Position numbers and translations under genes: made by a program. Below, piece after piece: positions 6,414 through 15,563 of a stretch of 37,985 nt of DNA; the first letter of the stretch is position 1; every line of letters starts with the position of its first letter. The stretch is from Melioribacteraceae bacterium (GTDB lineage Bacteria; Bacteroidota; Ignavibacteria; Ignavibacteriales; Melioribacteraceae): the NCBI GenBank assembly GCA_026417375.1, contig JAOADJ010000027.1, positions 1 through 37,985 on the forward strand, in the 5' to 3' direction. The notes under the pieces are model-generated. The model did not search any database and was not told the origin of the DNA. It saw nothing but the letters and a program-made list of their open reading frames with translations.

Positions 6414-8237
6414 ATGGCGATTTATAAAGACTTCAAAACCCTTTCTGAATTATTTCTAATAATGACAAATGAATATGGTCGTAATATGGAAAGACCAGTT
6501 CTACATCATAAAGTAAATGACAAATGGATTGGAATTACTTATGATGATTTATTTAAGTCAACAGAAAATTTTGCATTAGGTTTAGCAACTTTAGGGGTTA
6601 AAAGAGGGGATAAAATTGCAATCATTGCTGAAAACAGACCCGAATGGGTTTACTCAGATTTTGCAATTCTTGGTCTTGGTGCCATCGATGTTCCTTTATA
6701 TCCAATATCAACAGCAGAAACTATTGAATTTTGTTTGAATAACTCCGAATCAGTTGGAATTGTTGTATCAAATAAATTCCAATTAAATAAAGTGTTAAAA
6801 GTTAAGAATAATTGTAAGACATTAAAATTTATTGTTGTAATGAACAATGAAGAAATTTCTGACGAAAAAAATGTATTTACATTTTCTCAAATACAAAGTA
6901 AAGGGTTGGAATTTAAACAATCACATCCTTCTTATTTTGTTGAGAATATAAAGTTATGTCAGGAAAATGAAGTTTGTACAATTATTTATACCTCAGGTAC
7001 AACAGGTGAACCTAAAGGTGTTGTATTGACACACAAAAATATTGTTTCAAATGTTAAAGGTGCTCACGAAGTTTTTGATATTAATGGTGATGATATTTTC
7101 CTCTCATTTTTACCTCTCTGTCATATTTTTGAAAGAATGGCGGGTTATTACACTGCATTTTCATCTGGTGGTCAAATTGCATATGCAGAAAGCATTGAAA
7201 AAGTTGCTCAAAATATGAAAGATATTCGTCCAACAATTATGACTGCAGTACCAAGATTATTTGAAAGAATTTATTCAAAAATAAAACGTAATGTTGAAAG
7301 CCAACCGGAAAAGAAACAGAAAATATTTAATTGGGCAATTGAAATTGGCAAAGAATATCAAATTGCTACTAAATCCGGTCATCCAATTCCAATATTTTTA
7401 TCACTTAAAAGAAAACTTGCAGATAAACTTGTCTTTCATAAATTAAGAGAAGCTACTGGTGGACGTTTAAGATTTTTTATTTCTGGCGGAGCTGCTTTAT
7501 CCAGAGAACTTGGACAATTTTTCGAAGCTGTTGGTATTTTAATAATTGAAGGTTATGGATTAACAGAATCATCACCTGTTTTATCTTGCAACAGAGTAAA
7601 TGATTATAAATTCGGTACTGTTGGTAAACCTTATCCTGGTGTTGAAATTAAAATTGCTAAAGATGGTGAAATACTTGCTTACGGACCAAACATAATGCAA
7701 GGTTATTATAAAAATAAAAAAGAAACCGATGAAACAATAAAAGATGGTTGGCTTCACACCGGAGATATTGGCGTTTTTGATGCTGAAGGATTTTTAATAA
7801 TTACTGATAGAAAAAAACATTTATTCAAAACTACCGGTGGAAAATATATTGCTCCAACACCAATTGAAAATATGTTTTTAGCAAGTAAATATATCGACCA
7901 GTTTGTTTTAATTGGCGATAGAAGAATGTTCTTGAGTGCTTTAATTGTTCCGGATTTTGAAGCATTAAAAGAATATGCAGATGCAAATAGAATTGATTAT
8001 AAAGATATTGATGATCTTGTTCAGAAAAAACAGATTTATGAATTACTTGATAAAGAACTTGACCAATTCCAAAGAAAACTTGCTAACTTTGAACGTGTAA
8101 GAAAATTTGCTGTTCTCGATAAACCATTTACAATTGAAACAGGTGAACTTACTCCTTCTTTAAAAGTTAAAAGAAAAGTAATTGAAGAAAGATATAAAGA
8201 TTTAATTGAGGATATGTATAAAGGTTTAGATGGGTAA
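6414..8237 (+). CDS. Long-chain fatty acid--CoA ligase (AMP-forming)
   Basis: A 607-residue acyl-adenylate-forming enzyme that activates fatty acids to acyl-CoA with ATP and CoA. The P-loop-like adenylation motif YTSGTTGEPKGVVLTHKN begins near residue 192. Further motifs are LPLCHIFERMAGYY, RLRFFISGGAALS, IEGYGLTESSPV and DGWLHTGDIG, then TDRKKHLFKTTGGKYIAP at the hinge before the C-terminal domain, with the expected Lys further on (PSLKVKRK). This is the long-chain (FadD15/bacterial FACL) type, with the gate region intact. ATG at 6414 is preceded by AAAGGAGA. It is followed by a strong terminator, so it is probably monocistronic. Chain-length preference cannot be read from the sequence. Confidence 0.93.
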   Translation: MAIYKDFKTLSELFLIMTNEYGRNMERPVLHHKVNDKWIGITYDDLFKSTENFALGLATLGVKRGDKIAIIAENRPEWVYSDFAILGLGAIDVPLYPISTAETIEFCLNNSESVGIVVSNKFQLNKVLKVKNNCKTLKFIVVMNNEEISDEKNVFTFSQIQSKGLEFKQSHPSYFVENIKLCQENEVCTIIYTSGTTGEPKGVVLTHKNIVSNVKGAHEVFDINGDDIFLSFLPLCHIFERMAGYYTAFSSGGQIAYAESIEKVAQNMKDIRPTIMTAVPRLFERIYSKIKRNVESQPEKKQKIFNWAIEIGKEYQIATKSGHPIPIFLSLKRKLADKLVFHKLREATGGRLRFFISGGAALSRELGQFFEAVGILIIEGYGLTESSPVLSCNRVNDYKFGTVGKPYPGVEIKIAKDGEILAYGPNIMQGYYKNKKETDETIKDGWLHTGDIGVFDAEGFLIITDRKKHLFKTTGGKYIAPTPIENMFLASKYIDQFVLIGDRRMFLSALIVPDFEALKEYADANRIDYKDIDDLVQKKQIYELLDKELDQFQRKLANFERVRKFAVLDKPFTIETGELTPSLKVKRKVIEERYKDLIEDMYKGLDG

Positions 8238-8245
8238 AATATATC

Positions 8246-8295
8246 GACACAGGTTTTTGTTTAATCATTATTAATAAAAACCTGTGTCTTTTTTT
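8246..8295 (+). terminator. Rho-independent terminator after the acyl-CoA ligase gene
   Basis: A 13-bp perfect stem GACACAGGTTTTT (8246-8258) / AAAAACCTGTGTC (8276-8288), a 17-nt loop and a following T7 run to 8295. It starts 9 nt after the stop codon. This is the best intrinsic terminator in the window. Confidence 0.9.
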
Positions 8296-8341
8296 ATCTT
8301 TAATCATACCTATGACATAAAACCTATTACAAGAATTTTAC

Positions 8342-8349
8342 TATATTTG
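8342..8349 (+). promoter_or_regulatory. Candidate -7 element (TATATTTG) for metG
   Basis: TATATTTG matches TAnnTTTG perfectly, 32 nt before the metG start. No TTTG is found 20 nt upstream. The surrounding string TTACTATATTT[G/A]CC recurs before the TonB receptor gene (28771-28784). Confidence 0.45.
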
Positions 8350-8381
8350 CCAACGTTATAAACAATCTCTGAGTATTAAAA

Positions 8382-10424
8382 TTGGAAAAAGAAAAAGTAT
8401 TAGTTACTTCTGCATTACCATATGCTAATGGAAAAATTCATTTGGGACATTTAAGCGGCGCTTATCTTCCAGCTGATATTTATGTGAGATATAAAAGATT
8501 AAATGGTGATGATATTATTTATATATGTGGTTCTGATGAACATGGCGTTCCTATAACAATAACAGCTGATAAAGAAAAAGTTTCTCCTCAGGAAATTATT
8601 GATAGATATCATGAATTAAATCGTTTAGCTTTCGAAAAATTTGGAATGAGCTTCGATATTTATTCAAGAACTAGTTTACCGATTCATCATCAAACCGCTC
8701 AAGAATTTTTTAAATGTTATTATGAACAGGGATTATTGGTTGAAAAAAAATCATTTCAATTTTATGATGAAAAAGCTAAAATGTTTTTACCGGATAGATA
8801 TGTTGAAGGAACTTGTCCACGTTGCGGAAACGAAGAAGCAAGAAGTGATGAATGTGAAAAATGTGGATCTCTTTACGATCCTTCTGAACTAAAAAATCCT
8901 AAAAGCAAAATTACCGGCGAAACACCGGTATTAAAGGAAACTTCACATTACTTTTTCCCTTTAGGTAAATATCAGGAAAGATTAGAAAAGTATATAAATG
9001 AATTGAGTGAAAAATATGGATGGAAAGAAAATGTAATTCAATATTGCAAAGGTTGGTTTAATGATGGTTTGAAAGATCGTGCTGTAACACGTGATTTAGA
9101 TTGGGGAGTAAAAGTTCCTTTGGAAAATGTTCAGAATAAAGTTCTTTATGTATGGTTTGAAGCTGTACTTGGTTATATTTCTGCAACTAAAGAATTATCT
9201 GAAAAGAGAAATGATTCAGAACTATGGAAAAAATATTGGCAGGATGAAAAAACAAAATACATTGCGTTTATTGGAAAAGATAATGTTGTTTTTCATACTA
9301 TTATTTTCCCTGCAATGTTAATGGCATGGAATGATGCAAATAAAGATAAATTTGTTTTACCACAAAATGTTCCGGCAAATGAATTTTTGAATTTTGAAGG
9401 GAAAAAATTTTCCAAATCACGTGGATGGGGAATTGACGTTGATGAATTTTTAGAATTGTTCCCGGCTGATTTATTACGATACACTCTTGCTGCAAATTTA
9501 CCTGAAAATAAAGACACCGATTTTTATTGGAAAGAATTTCAATCAAGAACAAATGGTGAATTGGCTGATATTTTAGGAAATTTTATTAATCGTACACTCA
9601 CTTTTACATTCAAACATTTTGATGGTAAAGTGCCTCAAAGAAATAAGTTAGAAAAAATTGATGAAGAAATGTTAGTTCTTGTTAAAGATGCACCACAAAA
9701 AATTTCTGACTTACTTGAAAAATTTAAAATAAAAGATGCCGTTTTTGAAATGCTAAATGTTGCACGTGCTGGAAATAAATATTTTAATGATTCTGAACCT
9801 TGGAAAACAATTAAAAATGATAAAGAAAAATGTTCTACTACAATTAATATTTGTCTCAACACTATTTTTACTCTTGCAGAAATTTTTGAACCGGTTATTC
9901 CTTTTACAAGTAAAAAAATATTTGAAATGTTAGATTCAACTCCAGTTGAATGGAAAAATTCTGGTCAAACAAATTTAAAAGAAGGTCATCAATTAAAAGA
10001 ACCAGAAATTTTATTTACAAAGATTGATGATAAAATAATCGAAGAACAAATAAATAAACTTCCTAAATCTGAAGAAATAATTATTGAAAAAGATGAAGAA
10101 ATAACAATAGAAGATTTTAAGAAAGTAAAATTAAAAGTAGCACAAATTGTTGCAGCTGAAAATGTTAAAAAGAGTGATAAATTATTGAAACTACAAATTG
10201 ATTTAGGAAATGAGAAACGTCAACTTGTAGCCGGAATTGCAAAAAGTTATTTACCTGAAGAATTAATTGGGAAAAAAGTTTTAGTTGTAGCAAATCTAAA
10301 ACCTGCAAAACTTTTTGGAATTGAATCACAGGGAATGGTTTTAGCATTAGATACTTCAGAAGAAGGAAAAGTAAAACTTATCGAAATAGATCAATCTATT
10401 CAGTTAGGAAAAACAGCTAAATAA
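8382..10424 (+). CDS. metG: Methionyl-tRNA synthetase
   Basis: Charges tRNA-Met with methionine. 680 residues with TTG start at 8382: an in-frame TGA lies just upstream and the conserved N-terminus (VLVTSALPYANGKIHLGHLSG, a HIGH-type motif) begins immediately. A four-Cys zinc knuckle starts at Cys145 (CPRCG...CEKCG). The KMSKS loop is KFSKS near residue 342. The C-terminal 105 residues form the tRNA-binding/dimerisation OB domain (DFKKVKLKVAQIVAAENV...LVAGIAKSY...GMVLA), so this is the full-length homodimeric form. No good Shine-Dalgarno sequence is visible. It appears monocistronic, after a terminator and with its own candidate promoter. Confidence 0.97.
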   Translation: MEKEKVLVTSALPYANGKIHLGHLSGAYLPADIYVRYKRLNGDDIIYICGSDEHGVPITITADKEKVSPQEIIDRYHELNRLAFEKFGMSFDIYSRTSLPIHHQTAQEFFKCYYEQGLLVEKKSFQFYDEKAKMFLPDRYVEGTCPRCGNEEARSDECEKCGSLYDPSELKNPKSKITGETPVLKETSHYFFPLGKYQERLEKYINELSEKYGWKENVIQYCKGWFNDGLKDRAVTRDLDWGVKVPLENVQNKVLYVWFEAVLGYISATKELSEKRNDSELWKKYWQDEKTKYIAFIGKDNVVFHTIIFPAMLMAWNDANKDKFVLPQNVPANEFLNFEGKKFSKSRGWGIDVDEFLELFPADLLRYTLAANLPENKDTDFYWKEFQSRTNGELADILGNFINRTLTFTFKHFDGKVPQRNKLEKIDEEMLVLVKDAPQKISDLLEKFKIKDAVFEMLNVARAGNKYFNDSEPWKTIKNDKEKCSTTINICLNTIFTLAEIFEPVIPFTSKKIFEMLDSTPVEWKNSGQTNLKEGHQLKEPEILFTKIDDKIIEEQINKLPKSEEIIIEKDEEITIEDFKKVKLKVAQIVAAENVKKSDKLLKLQIDLGNEKRQLVAGIAKSYLPEELIGKKVLVVANLKPAKLFGIESQGMVLALDTSEEGKVKLIEIDQSIQLGKTAK

Positions 10425-10511
10425 GTTTTGAAATATTTGATGAAACAATAAAAATTAATCAATGTTAAACAATCACAAATTTAATAAGTAGAAATAAATG
10501 GAGGAAACTGA

Positions 10512-12497
10512 ATGCGTTATACTAAGTTGTTATTTGCTGTAATATTATCATTTATCATAACATCATGTGCAACAGAACATTCCAAAATTGTTGTTGCAGA
10601 ATTCGGAAATCAGAAAATCTACTTAGGTGAATTTGAAAAAGCTTATTCTAAAAATGTTGGTGGAATTGAAAAGGCAAAAACAGATTCATTCCCTTCATAT
10701 CAAAAATTTATGGACTTGTACATTAATTATAAAATGAAATTACGTGATGGAGTTGTTCGTGGATATAATAAAGATGAAGATATGCAAAAAGAATACATTG
10801 ATTATAAAATTAATATTGGTTCAACATTATTTCTTGAAAGAGAATTATATGAACCAAACCTTAAACAGTTATATGAAAGAAGAAAAGTAGAATTTCGTGC
10901 AAGTCATATTTTCTTTAGAGAAGATTCTGTTTGGACAAAAGAAAAAATTATTGCTCATGCAAAAAAATTAATTGACAGCTTAAACAGAGGAGCAGATTTT
11001 GCAAAACTTGCGCGCGAAAATTCTAAAGATGAATATACTGCTTCACGCGGTGGTGATGTTTACTACTTCACAGCTGGTAGAGTAAATAGCCCAGTTATTG
11101 AAGATGTAATTTATTCTCTTGAACCAAACCAAGTTTATCAGGAACCAGTTTATTCAGGATTTGGTTGGCACATTTTAAAATTAACAGAAAAAAATCTTCG
11201 TCGCTCTGCAATAAAATGTTCTCACATTTTGATTAGAACTGAAGATTCAACAGGTGTTTACGATACTGTTAAACCTTACCAGAAAATAAAAGAAATTGAA
11301 GAAGAATTAAAAAAAGGTGCTGACTTTGGGGACCTTGCTCTTAAATATTCAGAAGATCCCGGAAGCAAAAATCAAAAAGGTGATTTAGGTTTTTTTGAAC
11401 GTGGTAGAATGGTGCCTGAATTTGATGAAGCTGCATTTAAATTAAAAGTCGGTGAAGTTTCTCCAATTGTTAAATCACAATATGGTTATCATTTAATAAA
11501 ACTTACTGATGAACAAAAACCAAAATCTTATGAAGAAGAAAAAGAAGATTTACGTGAAATGTTCAAACGTGTTCGCTATAAATCTGAAAATGAAAAACTT
11601 ACAGAAAAATTAAAAAGAGAATTTAATTTTACTTTAGTTAATGAAACTATTCAACAAATTAACCAGGACAAATCAGATTCAGTTCGTATTACACTTGATT
11701 ACAAATCAACAAATTTCTTTAAGAAATATGGAAACAAACCATTAATTAAATTAACAACCAGAACATTTAACGTTGATAGTTTATTTAGTTTTATGATTAA
11801 AAGTCCATCATATTTAGGACAATTTTTAGAACCAAAATTATTTGATAGAGCATTAAATCAATATGTATCTGAAATATTAGTAAGAGAAAAAGCATTGAAC
11901 TATGATAAAGAAGATAAAGAATTTGCTCAACTAATGGATGAATACAGAAATGGAATGTACCTCTTTAAAATTCTTGAAGAAGAAGTCTGGACAAAAGTTA
12001 ATATTGATTCTGCAAAAACAAAATTATTTTGGGAAAAGAATAAAGAAAAGTTTACATGGCCAAACAGAGTTGAATTCAAAGAAATTTATGTAAACAGCGA
12101 CTCACTTAAAAATGTAATTGCCGGATTATTAAAAAATGGTGCAAACTTCGACACACTTTACAATCGTTATAATCAAAGAACAGGTTATGAAAATAATCCA
12201 GGTTTTTATGGATTAGTTGATATAAACTCTAATGAACTTTCTAGAAAAGCAAATTCATTAAAAGAAATCGGACAAATATCAGAACCATTTAAATTTCAGG
12301 ATGGTTGGTCAATAGTTAAATTAATAAGGAAAGATTCTGCTCGCCAGAAAACTTATGATGAAGCTAAAATTGAAGCCGCAAGTATGTATCAGGAGTTTGA
12401 AAGTAAAAGATTAGAAGAAGAATATTTAACCAAATTGAAAAATTTATATAAACCAAAAGTTTATTATGAAGAGCTTAGAAAAGCTTTTAAAAATTAG
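10512..12497 (+). CDS. Peptidylprolyl isomerase lipoprotein with PpiC (parvulin) repeats
   Basis: A 661-residue envelope folding factor. The signal peptide ends at a lipobox with Cys19 (SFIITSC). Two clear parvulin domains lie at about 127-228 (FRASHIFF...GGDVYYF...GWHILKL) and 233-333 (CSHILIR...GGSK-type GDLGFFERGRMVPEFDEAAF...YGYHLIKL). A third degenerate parvulin-like module covers about 519-606 (EFKEIYVN...GFYGLVD...GWSIVKL). It catalyses cis-trans isomerisation at prolines and probably chaperones outer-membrane proteins in the periplasm. GGAGGAA at 10500-10506 supports the ATG. First gene of an envelope operon; the next gene overlaps it by 32 nt. Confidence 0.92.
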   Translation: MRYTKLLFAVILSFIITSCATEHSKIVVAEFGNQKIYLGEFEKAYSKNVGGIEKAKTDSFPSYQKFMDLYINYKMKLRDGVVRGYNKDEDMQKEYIDYKINIGSTLFLERELYEPNLKQLYERRKVEFRASHIFFREDSVWTKEKIIAHAKKLIDSLNRGADFAKLARENSKDEYTASRGGDVYYFTAGRVNSPVIEDVIYSLEPNQVYQEPVYSGFGWHILKLTEKNLRRSAIKCSHILIRTEDSTGVYDTVKPYQKIKEIEEELKKGADFGDLALKYSEDPGSKNQKGDLGFFERGRMVPEFDEAAFKLKVGEVSPIVKSQYGYHLIKLTDEQKPKSYEEEKEDLREMFKRVRYKSENEKLTEKLKREFNFTLVNETIQQINQDKSDSVRITLDYKSTNFFKKYGNKPLIKLTTRTFNVDSLFSFMIKSPSYLGQFLEPKLFDRALNQYVSEILVREKALNYDKEDKEFAQLMDEYRNGMYLFKILEEEVWTKVNIDSAKTKLFWEKNKEKFTWPNRVEFKEIYVNSDSLKNVIAGLLKNGANFDTLYNRYNQRTGYENNPGFYGLVDINSNELSRKANSLKEIGQISEPFKFQDGWSIVKLIRKDSARQKTYDEAKIEAASMYQEFESKRLEEEYLTKLKNLYKPKVYYEELRKAFKN

Positions 12498-13296
12498 TAC
12501 TAATATTTTATTCCTATCTTTTTTTGTTTTTAATTCTTGTACAGAAAAAAAACAAGATGATAAAAAAATAATTAAAGTAAACGAATCAGTTTTAACTGAA
12601 GCAGAACTCGATTCAATGATTTATGAAAAAAGTAACAGTGCCAAATTAAGAGAAGAATTAATTAATGAATGGATTGAAGACGAGATATTATTCCACGAAG
12701 CTCAAAAAGAAGGAATTTTGGAAAACAGTGATTACAAAAAAATCTTAATTAAAGCACAAAAAAAACTTGCAAATTCATTTTTGATAAAAAAAATTTTAGA
12801 AGAACAAGATTTTCAGATTAAAGAAGATGAAGTAAAAAAATATTATGAAGAACATAAAGATGAATTTAAATTAATTGATGATTTGTACAATGTTAAAATT
12901 GCAACTTTAAAAAACTATGAAGATGCAATAACATTTAGAGATAAATTAATCGAAACAAACTGGAACCTGGCAGAAAATTATTTTAAAGCGGAAAAAATTT
13001 CATATGAAATAAAAGAATTAAGTCTGTATAAAAATGAAATTCAACCAATTCAACTTTTGAGAATCTTAAATATTATTAGTGTTAATGAAATATCATCAGT
13101 AATTGAAATTGATAACAATAATTTTTTAATAGTACAGTTACTTTATAAATTCTCAAAAAATGAAATACCTAAAATTGAATTTGTAAACAAAGAAGTTAAA
13201 CAAAAATTATTAGTGAATAAACAAAAAGAGTTCATTGATAATTACATCAAAGAATTGATCTCAGAACATAATTTGGAAATTGAGAGGTTTGAATAA
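12466..13296 (+). CDS. Putative SurA-like periplasmic chaperone lipoprotein without PPIase domain
   Basis: A 276-residue protein, Lys/Glu-rich and mostly helical, with signal peptide and lipobox Cys25 (FFVFNSC). After the Cys it shows the SurA N-terminal pattern: IIKVNESVLTEAELDSMI, then REELINEWIEDEILFHEAQKEG and the helical KKYYEEHKDEF. No parvulin motif is present, so it is likely a chaperone-only paralogue of its two neighbours. The start lies 32 nt inside the upstream gene; there is no later in-frame Met before the signal peptide. Its stop and the next ATG share one base (TAATG). It is poorly conserved, as expected for this class. Confidence 0.8.
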   Translation: MKSLEKLLKISTNILFLSFFVFNSCTEKKQDDKKIIKVNESVLTEAELDSMIYEKSNSAKLREELINEWIEDEILFHEAQKEGILENSDYKKILIKAQKKLANSFLIKKILEEQDFQIKEDEVKKYYEEHKDEFKLIDDLYNVKIATLKNYEDAITFRDKLIETNWNLAENYFKAEKISYEIKELSLYKNEIQPIQLLRILNIISVNEISSVIEIDNNNFLIVQLLYKFSKNEIPKIEFVNKEVKQKLLVNKQKEFIDNYIKELISEHNLEIERFE

Positions 13297-14561
13297 TGAA
13301 AAAAGTAATTTTGTTGTTAATTATATCTTCAACCATTTTTGCTCAAAAAGTTTTAGATAAAATTGTAGCTGTTGTTGATAATGAAATTATTCTTCAGTCT
13401 GAATTAGATTTCAGAGTGAATATAGAGGCAGCTCAGAAAAATTTAAACCCGGCTGATTCAACATTAAGACGAGCTATTTTGAATTCAATAATAGAAGAAA
13501 AATTACTTTATGCTCAAGCAGATATGGATACAATTAAAGTAACTGATGAACAAGTTCAGCAACAACTGGATTATCAAATAAATTATTTCATACAGCAATA
13601 TGGATCTCGTGAAAGATTAGAACAAGTTTATGGAATGCCACTCGAAAAATTGAAACGCTCTCTTCAGGATGATGTTAGAAAAAACATAATGGCTCAATTG
13701 CTTCAGCAAAAAAAGTTTGGACAAATTGAAGCATCAAGAAAAGAAGTTGAAGATTTTTTTGAAACTATAAAAGATTCTTTACCTATTGTTCAATCAAAGT
13801 ATCAAATAGCACATATATTTGTTAATCCTAAAACAGGAGAAAGAATAAAGCAAAAAGCTAAAGCGTTTGCGCAGTCACTTTTAGATTCAATAAAAGCAGG
13901 AAAAGATTTTTCAGAACTTGCGAAAAAATATTCAGACGATCCAGGTAGTGCACAAAACGGTGGCGATTTAGGTTTTCAAAAACGTGGAGTACTGGTTCCC
14001 GAATTTGAAGCTGCTGCTTATTCCTTAGCACAAAATCAAATTTCAAATGTTGTTCAATCTCCTTTCGGATTTCATATAATTCAAATGTTAGAAAGACGAG
14101 GCGATGCAATTCATACAAGACATATATTAGTTAGAATTAAAGCTGATGATGAAGCGGATTTACAAGCAATTGAATTCTTAAATGAAATAAGAGACAGTAT
14201 TGTAAGAGGGAAAAATTCTTTTTCCTATTATGCTAATAAATACAGTGATGATAAAGAAACTGCTAGGTTTGGTGGTGAAATCGGAACTTTAGAAGTAAGT
14301 CAACTTGATAAATCATTACTTGATATTGTTTATAAATTAAAAGAAGGTGATATAAGTTATCCTAAAAGAATTGATGTCGATAGAAATACTTACGGGTTTC
14401 ATATTGTTAAACTGATTAAAAGAATTCCTGAACATAAACCAAGTTTAGATCTTGACTATAATGAAATAAAACGACTCGCTGATTATTCTAAAAAACAAAA
14501 ACTCTATGCAAAATTTGTAGAAGAGATTAAAAAAAATATTTATTGGGAAATTAAAAACTAA
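13296..14561 (+). CDS. surA: SurA-type periplasmic chaperone / peptidylprolyl isomerase
   Basis: A 421-residue protein with a cleavable signal (ILLLIISSTIFA-Q), the SurA_N motif DKIVAVVDNEIILQSELDFR and an N-terminal helical chaperone module to about residue 160. Two parvulin domains follow, at about 168-266 (QIAHIFVNPKTG...GGDLGFQKRGVLVPEFEAAA...FGFHIIQM) and 271-373 (TRHILVRIK...FGGEIGTLE...YGFHIVKL). This is the domain order of E. coli SurA (N, P1, P2, short C-tail). It delivers unfolded outer-membrane proteins. Third member of a run of three SurA/PpiC genes, translationally coupled to the second. Confidence 0.9.
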   Translation: MKKVILLLIISSTIFAQKVLDKIVAVVDNEIILQSELDFRVNIEAAQKNLNPADSTLRRAILNSIIEEKLLYAQADMDTIKVTDEQVQQQLDYQINYFIQQYGSRERLEQVYGMPLEKLKRSLQDDVRKNIMAQLLQQKKFGQIEASRKEVEDFFETIKDSLPIVQSKYQIAHIFVNPKTGERIKQKAKAFAQSLLDSIKAGKDFSELAKKYSDDPGSAQNGGDLGFQKRGVLVPEFEAAAYSLAQNQISNVVQSPFGFHIIQMLERRGDAIHTRHILVRIKADDEADLQAIEFLNEIRDSIVRGKNSFSYYANKYSDDKETARFGGEIGTLEVSQLDKSLLDIVYKLKEGDISYPKRIDVDRNTYGFHIVKLIKRIPEHKPSLDLDYNEIKRLADYSKKQKLYAKFVEEIKKNIYWEIKN

Positions 14562-14573
14562 TCTGAGGAAAAA

Positions 14574-15563
14574 TTGCTTTTAACTCCAAAGGATGATGTA
14601 GAAGCTGTAAAAATTTTATCTGAATCAATTGATAAAATTAAAAATGAAATTTCAAAAACTATTATTGGTCAGGATCAAATAATAAATGACTTATTAATAA
14701 GTTTATTTGCAAAGGGTAACTGTTTATTAATTGGTGTTCCGGGTCTTGCAAAAACTTTATTAATTAAAACTCTTGCAGAAGTTTTGGATCTAAAATTTAA
14801 CAGAATACAATTTACTCCGGATTTAATGCCAAGTGATATAACAGGAACTGAAATAATTGAAGATGATTCAACTTCAAAGAAAAAACAATTCAGATATATT
14901 GAAGGACCTATATTTGCAAATATAATTTTAGCCGATGAAATAAATCGTACACCACCTAAAACTCAATCTGCTTTACTTGAAGCAATGCAAGAACATAAAG
15001 TTACATCTGCAGGTGTAACAAGAAATTTAGAAGAACCATTTTTTGTTTTAGCAACTCAAAACCCTATTGAACAAGAAGGAACTTATCCTTTACCAGAAGC
15101 ACAACTTGATAGATTTATGTTTAATCTATGGTTGGATTATCCCTCTTTTAATGAAGAAATTGAAATAATAAAAACAACAACAAGCGACTATAAACCAAAA
15201 TTAAATAAATTACTTAATGCTGATAACATAATTTATTTTCAAGAATTAGTTAAAAGAGTTCCAGTAGCTGACAATGTAATTGAATATGCTGTTAAATTTG
15301 TCAATCAAACAAGACCTTCAATTTCCAATAATAACTTTGTTAAAGAAAAAGTTTCCTGGGGAGCTGGACCGCGAGCTTCTCAGTATTTAATTATGGCTGC
15401 TAAAACAAAAGCTATTTTTGATGGAAGGTTCACTCCAAATATTGATGATGTAAAATATTTCCTAGTTCCTGTTTTACGTCATCGGATAATTCCAAATTTT
15501 TCTGCCGAAGCTGAAGGTATTAATTCTGTTGATATTATTAAAAAATTATCCGAAGAAATTTGA
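14574..15563 (+). CDS. MoxR-family AAA+ ATPase
   Basis: 329 residues. Walker A GVPGLAKT at 54-61, Walker B ILADEINR with Asp121-Glu122, sensor 1 FFVLATQNPIEQEGTYPLPEAQLDRFMF, and the C-terminal lid with GAGPRASQYLIMAAK. MoxR ATPases act as chaperones that insert cofactors or activate partners, usually vWA-domain proteins. The TTG start at 14574 is supported by GAGGAA at 14565-14570; no ATG alternative lies before the conserved region. Unlike typical MoxR loci, no DUF58 or vWA gene follows; the next gene, which overlaps its stop, is an M23 peptidase. Confidence 0.93.
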   Translation: MLLTPKDDVEAVKILSESIDKIKNEISKTIIGQDQIINDLLISLFAKGNCLLIGVPGLAKTLLIKTLAEVLDLKFNRIQFTPDLMPSDITGTEIIEDDSTSKKKQFRYIEGPIFANIILADEINRTPPKTQSALLEAMQEHKVTSAGVTRNLEEPFFVLATQNPIEQEGTYPLPEAQLDRFMFNLWLDYPSFNEEIEIIKTTTSDYKPKLNKLLNADNIIYFQELVKRVPVADNVIEYAVKFVNQTRPSISNNNFVKEKVSWGAGPRASQYLIMAAKTKAIFDGRFTPNIDDVKYFLVPVLRHRIIPNFSAEAEGINSVDIIKKLSEEI

